Assembly (NCBI GenBank): GCA_035266225.1
Contig: DATFNV010000736.1
Coordinates: 1-13,723 of the forward strand
Length of the DNA stretch: 13,723 nucleotides
Direction: 5' to 3'
DNA from: DATFNV01 sp035266225
Lineage (GTDB): Bacteria > Planctomycetota > Planctomycetia > Gemmatales > Gemmataceae
Notes under the pieces: generated by a model
Databases searched by the model: none
What the model saw: only the letters and a program-made list of their open reading frames with translations
What the model was told of the DNA's origin: nothing
Shown: positions 6,321 to 12,507 of the stretch, in pieces
How positions within the stretch are numbered: the first letter of the stretch is position 1
Layout of the letters: every line of letters starts with the position of its first letter
Position numbers and translations under genes: made by a program

Positions 6321-9176
6321 CGCGAGGCCCGCGCCGCCGCCCGCCTGGCGCATCCCAACCTCGTGACCGTCCACGACGCCGACGAGGTGGGCGGCACCCA
6401 CTTCTTCGCGATGGAATACGTCGAAGGCACCGACCTGTCGAAACTCGTTCGCAAGGAGGGACCGCTGCCGGTGCGCGAGGCGTGCGAGTACATCCGGCAG
6501 GCGGCGCTCGGTCTGCAGCACGCCCACGAGCAGGGGTTGGTCCACCGCGACATCAAGCCGGCCAACCTGATGCTGACGACGAAGGGCGTCGTCAAGGTGC
6601 TCGACCTGGGGCTGGCGCGGCTGGCGACGGTGGCGGAAGGGAGCGACGGCACCGACCCGATGACGCGCGAAGGGTCGGTCATGGGCACGCCGGACTTCAT
6701 GGCCCCGGAGCAGGCGACCGATCCGCACTCGGCGGACATCCGGGCCGACCTGTACAGCCTCGGCTGCACGCTGTTTCAACGGCTCACCGGCAAGGTCCCC
6801 TACCCCGGCGGCACCCTGACCGAGAAGCTGCTGAAGCATCAGATGGACCCGCCGCCGCGCGTGCAGGTGCTGCGGCCCGACGTACCGCTGGACCTGGCGG
6901 CGGTGGTGCTCAGACTGATGGCGAAGAAGCCGGCGGAGCGGTACGGGACGCCCGCGGAGTTGGCAGCGGCGCTGGAGCCGTTTTGCAGTCACCGGCTGCC
7001 AGTGGCCATCCCGGTTGGCCCCACGGTCGCCTACACACCGGGAGAACAATCGCACGAAAACACGCAGACGGAATTGCCCACCCTGGGCCGGCCAAGGCCG
7101 CTGGCGATCCCGGTGGTGACGCTGGCGCTGCCGGCGGGGAAGGCATGGTGGCAGGAGTGGTCGAAGGACCGGTGCCGGCTGGGAGCTGTGGGCGGCGGGG
7201 TGTTGCTGCTGTTGATTGTGCTGCTCGTTGCCCTGTGGCCCCACAAGCCGTCTGGGCTGGGGCAACCGGGCGATGATCCGAAGAGCGCGACGTGGCCACT
7301 CGACAACCTGCCGTCCGGGGCGTTTCAGGCGGTGAGGGAGTTCGACGACTGGCCGCCCAAGGGACTGGTGTTGGTGCTGGGCAGCCACCGTGGCCGGCAC
7401 TGGGGACCGGTGCGCGTGGTGGCGATTAGCCCCGACGGCAAGCTGCTGGCCAGCGCAGGTGACGACGCGCGTATCTGCGTGTGGAAGGCGGATGATCTTT
7501 CAGAATACCGTGTCTTGCGTGGCCACGAGGGTTCCGTGAAGTGCCTCGCGTTCTCGCGGGATAGCAAGAAAAGTCTCTCGGGCGGCGCCGACAAGACGGT
7601 TTGGTTGTGGGAGGTGCAGAGGGGCAAGGAACAGCTCAGGTTAACGGGGCACGGCGATCCTGTCGGGTGTGTGGCGATCTCTCCGGATGGTGAACGCGCG
7701 CTCTCCGGAGCGGTCGGCGGCATTGACCACGCCATTCGCGTCTGGGACATCACTGGGAAGGGGAAGCAGTTGCACTCCCTCAAGAGGCATGCGGCCGCGA
7801 TTCGGTTCGTGGCCTTTTCCAGCGCCGGGCGCCAGGCCATTTCCGGTGACGCGGACGGGACTGTGCGAACGTGGAACCCGGACACGGGCATGGAGGGCCC
7901 CAAAGTGGCCGTGCCAGAAAAAGTCGGCGTGCTTGCTGTATCGCCCGACGGTAAACGCATCGCTTCCGCCTGTGACCAGGACCACTTTATACATTTCTGG
8001 AACATGGCGGACGTGCAGTCTACTGGCGAAAGTTGGGTCTGGCATCCTAGTTGCGCGGCCTTTTTCAGCGACAGTCGCCGAATCGTTTCCGGGACGTCTG
8101 AGGGAAATGTGGAGGTCTATGATGCCGACGCACGCAAGATGATCCGGCCGTTCAGAGGAAGCGCAGGGATTACGAGTGTGGCCGTTTCTTCCGATGGGGG
8201 TAGGGTCGCTAGCGGGAGCGAAGGCGGCCTCGTGCAGCTTTGGGACGTCGAGAAGGGAGAAGAGATCGTGCCGCGACCAGGGCACACCGACGCGGTGAAT
8301 AGCGTAGCGCTGTCGAAGGACGGTCGCTATGCCATCACCGCTGGCGCGGACGGGACGCTGCGGCTCTGGGACCTGGCGAGCGACCCGCCGGGTCTCGAGG
8401 TACCACGCTCATTCAAGGGACACAGCGGCGCGGTGTCCTGCGTGGTCCTGTCCGGAGATGGACGCTGGGCTCTCTCGGGGAGTGCCGACAAGACCACGCG
8501 TCTCTGGGAAGTGGAAACAGGACATGAACTCCGCCGCTTCGAGAACGATGGCAGTGGCATCGAAACCGTGGCCTTCTCAGCAGATGATCGGAGGGCTCTC
8601 TTCTGTGCTGAGAAACAGTGTGTAATGTGGGACACCGAAGCCGGTAAAGAACTTCGCCGTTTCACTGATGAGAACTCCTTCGACTTCAAGGCTGGAGTCT
8701 TTTCTCCTACCCGACAGCGGATCATCACCTGCGACTCAGGAAGGGTCGGTTACTTGGAGGCCAAGGTCAGGGTCTGGGATGCAGAGACCGGAATCGTGCT
8801 GGCTCGATTCGTCCCCCAACCCGCCAGTCCGATCCTTCGGGTGGCGGTTTCACCAGATGCCCGTGTAGCGTTAGCCGGCAGTGCGGACGGGACGGTACGT
8901 CTCTGGGATCTGGAGAAGGAAGCGAGCCAGCAGCCCGCAGCGCTCACAGGCCTTCATGCCAGCGTGTCCGGCGTCGCCTTCGCCCCTGATGGCAAGAGCG
9001 TGGCGGCATCGGCGGTCGATGGCAAAGTGATTGTGTGGGATGCGGCCTCTGGGAACAAGCGACAGGAGTGGCAATTGCCGGGGAAGGTCTCCGGCGTCGC
9101 CTTCGATGAGAAGGGGCGACACCTGGCGACGGCCAACGCCAACGGCACCATCTTCATCCTGCGCCTGCCCGAGTAG
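6321..9176 (+). pseudogene. Ser/Thr protein kinase-WD40 gene, main part after the amber codon
   Basis: This is in frame with the preceding fragment; read through, the product would be 1068 aa. Numbering from 5970: helix C Glu 119 ('REARAAARL'), 'FFAMEYVEGTDL' hinge, catalytic 'HRDIKPANLM' (Asp 194), metal-binding 'DLGLARL' (Asp 212) and 'MAPEQAT'. The kinase is followed by one membrane helix at about 405-428 ('GVLLLLIVLLVAL') and then, by eye, 14 WD40 units ('VRVVAISPDGKLLASAGDD...' to the end), enough for two seven-bladed propellers outside the membrane. This is the usual layout of a planctomycete sensor kinase, with a cytoplasmic kinase and an exported propeller. In-frame starts after the TAG (GTG 6363, ATG 6411) have no ribosome site and would lack the glycine loop and Lys, so independent translation would give no active kinase. 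The WD40 half has visibly lower GC than the kinase half. A REP-like palindrome begins 6 bases after the stop. Confidence 0.82.
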
Positions 9177-9182
9177 TTACGC

Positions 9183-9253
9183 CCGGCGAGCGGGGGGCGT
9201 TAGCCCTCCGGTAATAGTCACTCACCGGGGGGCTAACGCCCCCCGCTCGCCGG
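9183..9253. repeat. REP-like nested palindrome, copy C1
   Basis: The arms 9183-9212 and 9224-9253 (30 bp) surround the loop 9213-9223 (AATAGTCACTC). One departure from perfect pairing, T at 9207, still allows a G-T pair. The foldback tetraloops are GTTA on the left and TAAC on the right. It starts 6 bases after the kinase-WD40 stop codon. Confidence 0.9.
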
Positions 9254-9262
9254 CACGATTTT

Positions 9263-9335
9263 GGCGAGCGGGGGGCGTCAGCCCCCCGGTTGTGTACCAT
9301 CACCATCACCGGGGGGCTAACGCCCCCCGCTCGCC
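9263..9335. repeat. REP-like nested palindrome, copy C2
   Basis: The 28-bp arms 9263-9290 and 9308-9335 surround a 17-base loop containing ACCATCACCATC. One arm-to-arm mismatch (GTCA on the left against TAAC on the right) falls in the tetraloop of the local foldbacks, so each arm can still fold alone. The spacer GGCAGGATTTT joins it to copy C3; a near-identical spacer joins C1 to C2. Confidence 0.9.
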
Positions 9336-9346
9336 GGCAGGATTTT

Positions 9347-9419
9347 GGCGAGCGGGGGGTGTTAGCCCCCCGGTTGTGTACCATCACCATCACCGGGGGG
9401 CTGACGCCCCCCGCTCGCC
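9347..9419. repeat. REP-like nested palindrome, copy C3, just upstream of the transposase start
   Basis: The 28-bp arms 9347-9374 and 9392-9419 surround the same 17-base loop as C2; the start-to-start distance from C2 is exactly 84 bases. Two C-to-T changes in the left arm (9360 and 9363) still allow G-T pairing. The right arm ends 8 bases before the AGGAGG of the transposase gene, so folding of the leader RNA could affect its translation; that is inference. Confidence 0.9.
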
Positions 9420-9426
9420 GGCATCG

Positions 9427-9432
9427 AGGAGG
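9427..9432 (+). promoter_or_regulatory. Strong Shine-Dalgarno sequence for the transposase gene
   Basis: AGGAGG lies six bases before the ATG at 9439. It is the clearest ribosome site in the window and fixes the start of the transposase gene after the tandem palindromes. Longer open frames running in from the repeats should be ignored. Confidence 0.85.
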
Positions 9433-9438
9433 ATCGTC

Positions 9439-9969
9439 ATGGACCGCTACTGGTTTTTGACCTCGACCACCTACGGCACCTGGCTCCCGGGCGACGAGCG
9501 TGGCTTCGTCGGCGAAACCCGCGACGAAGCCGGTGCCAAGCAAATCCACAACCTCCCCGGCACTCCGGTCGATTCCGACCTGCCTTTCCTCGAAGCCTAC
9601 GCCCGCGGCGCGATGAAAGGCCCGCCGATCTACCTCGTGCTCGCTCAGGCCGAGGCTCTGCTCGCACAGTTCCAGGAAACCGCCCGCTACCGCAACTGGC
9701 TGCTCCTGGCTGTCGGCATCATGGCCAATCACATTCACATCGTCGTCGGCGTCCCCGGCGACCCGGACCCATCCGACGTGCTGGGTGACTTCAAGAGCTA
9801 CGGCAGTCGGGCGCTCAACCGCCAGTGGGGCAAGCCCGTGAGCGACACCTGGTGGACCGCGTCGGGGTCGAAGAGGAAGTTGCGCGACGAGCAAGCAATC
9901 CGGAACGCGATCCAGTATGTGAGAGATCAGGAGCACCCGCTGGTGATTTGGGTTGCCGAGGGCTATTGA
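9439..9969 (+). CDS. Y1/HUH transposase, REP-associated tyrosine transposase (RAYT)-like
   Basis: This encodes 176 residues, within the usual size of the IS200/RAYT Y1 transposase superfamily, which cleave and join single-stranded DNA hairpins through a 5'-phosphotyrosine. The N-terminal strand region reads 'YWFLTSTTYGTWLPGDERGFV'. The metal-binding HUH motif is 'MANHIHIVV' (His 98, His 100). It is followed by 'DFKSYGSRALNRQWG', 'DTWWTASGSKRKLRDE' and the helix 'AIRNAIQYVRDQEHP', where Tyr 160 fits the catalytic tyrosine of the YxxxQ type. All expected catalytic residues are present, so the enzyme could be active. There is no accessory TnpB-like gene. The gene sits between three palindromes upstream and one downstream, which are its likely substrates. 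It could instead be called a generic IS200-like transposase, but the lack of its own insertion-sequence ends and the dispersed palindromes favour the RAYT reading. Confidence 0.88.
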   Translation: MDRYWFLTSTTYGTWLPGDERGFVGETRDEAGAKQIHNLPGTPVDSDLPFLEAYARGAMKGPPIYLVLAQAEALLAQFQETARYRNWLLLAVGIMANHIHIVVGVPGDPDPSDVLGDFKSYGSRALNRQWGKPVSDTWWTASGSKRKLRDEQAIRNAIQYVRDQEHPLVIWVAEGY

Positions 9970-9973
9970 TCGT

Positions 9974-10031
9974 CCGGCGAGCGGGGGGCGTCAGCCCCCC
10001 GGTAATAGTCACTCACCGGGGGGCTGACGCC
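9974..10031. repeat. REP-like palindrome, copy D, right arm decayed
   Basis: The left arm 9974-10003 is intact and identical in sequence to the consensus; the loop 10004-10014 is AATAGTCACTC, as in C1. The right arm matches only from 10015 to 10031 and then diverges, so the outer 13 or so bases cannot pair. The local foldback of the left arm is intact. It begins 4 bases after the transposase stop codon. Confidence 0.85.
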
Positions 10032-10119
10032 TACCGTGCGGGTGCGCGTGCCGAAGCAACATCGCGAGCATGCGCGATCTGAAATGGGAAATGCGCGGCT
10101 GGGCCGCGGGAGAGGAATC

Positions 10120-10377
10120 ATGAACAGAACGGACGTGACCTACGGGCAGCTGGACAAGGTGCTGCGTTCGCTGGGTTTCACCTGCCGGGTGGTGAAATGT
10201 GACCCGCCGACTCGCCTGTATGACCACAAGGCGACGGGGGCGTACTTCACTATCCCGCCCTTCCCCGACGACGACTGCGTGCTGGAACACCACCTGTTCA
10301 AGGTGCGGGTGATGCTGGAGTACTCCGGCATCGCCGATCCCAAGATCTTCGAGGCCGAACTCCGAAAGGCTGGCTAG
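10120..10377 (+). CDS. Small HicA-like protein without the catalytic His; function unknown
   Basis: This encodes 85 residues from the ATG at 10120, preceded by GGGAGAGGA (10108-10116). An in-frame upstream extension to 10036 runs towards palindrome D and is not credible. The pattern resembles the small dsRBD-like HicA mRNA-interferase fold: an N-terminal helix 'LDKVLRSLGF', strands ending 'TRLYDHKATGAYFTIP', then 'HHLFKVRVMLEYSGI' as the last helix. In HicA a catalytic His sits three residues before the aromatic of 'GSHxxY'; here that position is Thr 31, so RNase activity is doubtful. No HicB-like antitoxin gene lies on either side. It may be a non-toxic relative, or the resemblance may be coincidental. 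The fold call is inference from pattern only. Confidence 0.7.
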   Translation: MNRTDVTYGQLDKVLRSLGFTCRVVKCDPPTRLYDHKATGAYFTIPPFPDDDCVLEHHLFKVRVMLEYSGIADPKIFEAELRKAG

Positions 10378-10498
10378 TCCGTCCGGCTCCCGCACATTAC
10401 CTTCCCTTCCCCGACAACGCCGCTCCGCCCATTGCTCCCCGACCGTTCAGCGCTTACAGTGTGCATCAAGCGCCCATCCCGCTGACCGTCGCCCGCCC

Positions 10499-10502
10499 GG
10501 AG
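10499..10502 (+). promoter_or_regulatory. GGAG ribosome site that selects the ATG at 10511
   Basis: GGAG lies eight bases before ATG 10511 and overlaps the alternative in-frame GTG at 10502. It therefore supports the ATG as the start of the MBL-dehydrogenase fusion; the GTG would have no usable ribosome site. Confidence 0.7.
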
Positions 10503-10510
10503 TGCCGCCG

Positions 10511-12442
10511 ATGCCTTCCCTTTTCCGCGCCTACCCCCCTGCCCTGCTGGTGACCCTCGCTTGCGCGTCGGGCTTGTTGAGCGCCGCCGACGCGCCGCCG
10601 AAGATGCAATTCGACGAGGTCAAGGAGGTCGCCCCCGGCGTCTTCTTCCGCTACTCCTCCATCGGCCCCGAGGGCAGCAAGGTCCCCTTCGGCGGCAGCA
10701 ACAACATCTGGGTCGTCTTCGAGGATTACGTCGCCGTCATCGACGCCAACTTCCCCAAGGAGGCGGCCGACGTCGTCGCCGCCATCAGGAAGAAGACCGA
10801 TAAGCCGATCCGCTACGTCCTCGACACGCACCACCACGGCGACCACGCCTACGGCAACGCCGTCTTCGCCGCGGAAGGGGCGAGCATCGTCGCCCAGGCG
10901 AAATGTGCCCAGTGGCTGCGCCTGAGTGGGGCGAAGGAGTTCGAGGACGCCGGCAAGGGGCCGACCGGCCGCAAGGACGTCAGGGACAGCAAACTGAAGG
11001 TGCCGAACCTCGTCTTCGACGAGAAACTCGTCCTCGACGACGGCACGCAGCGCGTCGAGTTCCTGTTCCTCGGCCACGCCCACACTCCCGGGGACGCCTT
11101 CGCCTACCTGCCGAAGCACAAGTTGCTCTGCACCGGCGACGCCTGCGTCAACGGCGCTTACAACTACATGGGTCATTCCGACTCCGCTTCCTGGATCCGC
11201 GTGATGGAACGCGCCCAGCAGCTCGACGTCAAGTACGTCCTGCCCGGTCACGGCCCCATCGCCGGCAAGGACCTGCTGGAAAAGCAGAAGCATTACTTTG
11301 TCGAGCTGCGTCAACAGGTGAAAAAGGGCATCGACGCCGGCAAGTCACTCGCCGACATCCACAAGGACATCGACATGCCGTGGTACAAGGAATGGACCAC
11401 GGTAGACCCGGCGAAGGCCAACGTCGAGCACGTCTACAACGAGCTGACTGGCCGCGTAGCCCCGTGGGACCTGTCGGAGGAGTACGGCATCACCGAGGGG
11501 CCGTCGCCGACGAAGGAGACACCCGGCTGGGAGGCGCCGAAGCGGATCGTCGTGCCGAACCTGATGCCAGCCGACCTGGCCCAGCTGAAGCGCGTCGCCC
11601 CCGACGTGGAGTTCGTGCCTGTCAAGAACGCCAGGGACGCGGCGAAGGAGGCGGCCGACGCCGATGCCGTCCTCGGGTTCTCAACCCCTGACATCGTCAC
11701 GGCGGGCGGCAAGCGGCTGCGCTGGATTCAGAGCGGGCACGCGGGCATCGAGAAGGAGCTGTCGGCCGAGTTGGCGAAGAGCGACGTCGTCTTCACCAAC
11801 GCGGCGCGAATTCACGGGCCGAACACCGCCGACCAGGCCTTCGCCCTGTTGCTGGGCCTGACGCGCGGCCAGGCAGAGAACGGCCGCCAGGAACTGCACG
11901 GCAAGACCATGCTCGTCGTCGGCCTCGGCGGCATCGGCCAGCAGGTGAGTCGTCGCGCCTGGTCGTTCGGCATGCGCGTGATGGCGACCGACCCCAAGGA
12001 CATGGAACGACCCGACTTCGTCTTCAGCCTCGACAAGCCGGCGAAACTGATGGACCTGCTGCCGAAGGCCGACGTGACCGTCATCGCCTGCCCGCTCACC
12101 GACGAAACCAAGGGGTTGATCGGCGAGAAGCAGTTCGAGGCGATGAAGAAGACCGCCTATCTCATCAACGTGGCGCGCGGGCCGATCGTGAAGACCGACG
12201 ACCTGGCGGCGGCGCTGAAGAACGGCCGCATCGCGGGGGCCGGCCTGGACGTGACCGATCCCGAGCCGCTGCCGGACGGACACCCCCTGGGGAAGATGAG
12301 CAATTGCGTCATCAGCCCCCATATCGGCGGGCAGTCGCCGGAGGCGAAGGGGCGGCAGTGGCGACTGTGGCGCGAGAACGTGCGCCGCTTCGTCGCCGGC
12401 GAGAAGCTGCTGTGTGTCGTGGACAAGTCGAAAGGATATTAA
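10511..12442 (+). CDS. Exported fusion: metallo-beta-lactamase-fold hydrolase + D-2-hydroxyacid dehydrogenase
   Basis: This encodes 643 residues. An N-terminal Sec-type signal peptide ('ALLVTLACASGLLSAADA') is followed by an MBL domain at about 25-320. Its metal ligands are complete: 'THHHGDH' gives H107, H109, D111 and H112, 'GHAHTPGD' gives H191, 'CTGDAC' gives D210 and 'PGHGPIAG' gives H247. A Pro/Thr linker near 335 leads to a D-isomer-specific 2-hydroxyacid dehydrogenase (about 340-643). That domain has the NAD-binding 'GLGGIGQ' (471-477) and the catalytic triad R556 ('NVARG'), E585 ('PEPLP') and H604 ('SPHIGG'). The spacings of 29 and 19 match enzymes such as formate dehydrogenase. One uninterrupted frame carries both, so both halves look catalytically competent. 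The substrate of neither half can be read from the sequence. A signal peptide on an NAD-dependent enzyme is unusual. It appears to be a single-gene unit, followed by a palindrome overlapping its TAA. Confidence 0.88.
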   Translation: MPSLFRAYPPALLVTLACASGLLSAADAPPKMQFDEVKEVAPGVFFRYSSIGPEGSKVPFGGSNNIWVVFEDYVAVIDANFPKEAADVVAAIRKKTDKPIRYVLDTHHHGDHAYGNAVFAAEGASIVAQAKCAQWLRLSGAKEFEDAGKGPTGRKDVRDSKLKVPNLVFDEKLVLDDGTQRVEFLFLGHAHTPGDAFAYLPKHKLLCTGDACVNGAYNYMGHSDSASWIRVMERAQQLDVKYVLPGHGPIAGKDLLEKQKHYFVELRQQVKKGIDAGKSLADIHKDIDMPWYKEWTTVDPAKANVEHVYNELTGRVAPWDLSEEYGITEGPSPTKETPGWEAPKRIVVPNLMPADLAQLKRVAPDVEFVPVKNARDAAKEAADADAVLGFSTPDIVTAGGKRLRWIQSGHAGIEKELSAELAKSDVVFTNAARIHGPNTADQAFALLLGLTRGQAENGRQELHGKTMLVVGLGGIGQQVSRRAWSFGMRVMATDPKDMERPDFVFSLDKPAKLMDLLPKADVTVIACPLTDETKGLIGEKQFEAMKKTAYLINVARGPIVKTDDLAAALKNGRIAGAGLDVTDPEPLPDGHPLGKMSNCVISPHIGGQSPEAKGRQWRLWRENVRRFVAGEKLLCVVDKSKGY

Positions 12443-12495
12443 CCGATTTATCGGTTCGCGTTCGCGCCATGTCGCGAGCGCGAACCGATAAATCG
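12441..12495. repeat. Palindrome of family 2 between the MBL fusion and the DUF1444 gene
   Basis: The 23-bp arms 12444-12466 and 12473-12495 surround the loop CCATGT, with a single G-T type mismatch at 12461. The left side also folds alone as AACCGAT-TT-ATCGGTT (12441-12456), overlapping the TAA of the upstream gene. The core GCGTTCGCG and the TT-centred outer foldback are shared with the palindrome at 1058-1119. It ends two bases before the GGAG ribosome site of the next gene. There is no T-tract, so termination is possible but not shown. Confidence 0.85.
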
Positions 12496-12507
12496 CGGAG
12501 CCGTCCC

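Larger units (their letters stand above)
9183..10031. mobile_element. Candidate RAYT-REP unit: HUH transposase gene flanked by REP-like palindromes
   Basis: Three palindromes in tandem (9183-9419), the Y1 transposase gene (9439-9969) and a further palindrome (9974-10031) form one block. The first and last palindromes share an identical 11-base loop (AATAGTCACTC), whereas the two middle copies share a different 17-base loop. This is the classic arrangement of REP-associated tyrosine transposases, single-copy genes bounded by the palindromes they are thought to act on. No target-site duplication was found, as expected for HUH enzymes. The outer limits are those of the palindromes, and the true extent of any mobile unit is unknown. 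Confidence 0.7.

Noticed and set aside
6363..9176. Independent gene starting at GTG 6363 or ATG 6411
   Set aside because: There is no ribosome site, and the product would lack the glycine loop and catalytic Lys that lie in the same frame upstream of the TAG.
9183..9419. CRISPR array
   Set aside because: The repeats are long palindromes with repeated, not unique, intervening sequence, there are only three units, and no cas genes are present.
9031..9438. Reading frames running through the palindromes with repeated 'RAGGVSPPV' and 'GANAPRSP' peptides
   Set aside because: These peptides are translations of the palindrome arms. The transposase start is fixed by AGGAGG at 9427.
10378..10510. Possible promoter or small RNA in the gap before the MBL fusion
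   Set aside because: I looked for -35/-10 pairs and stable hairpins and saw nothing convincing beyond the GGAG ribosome site.
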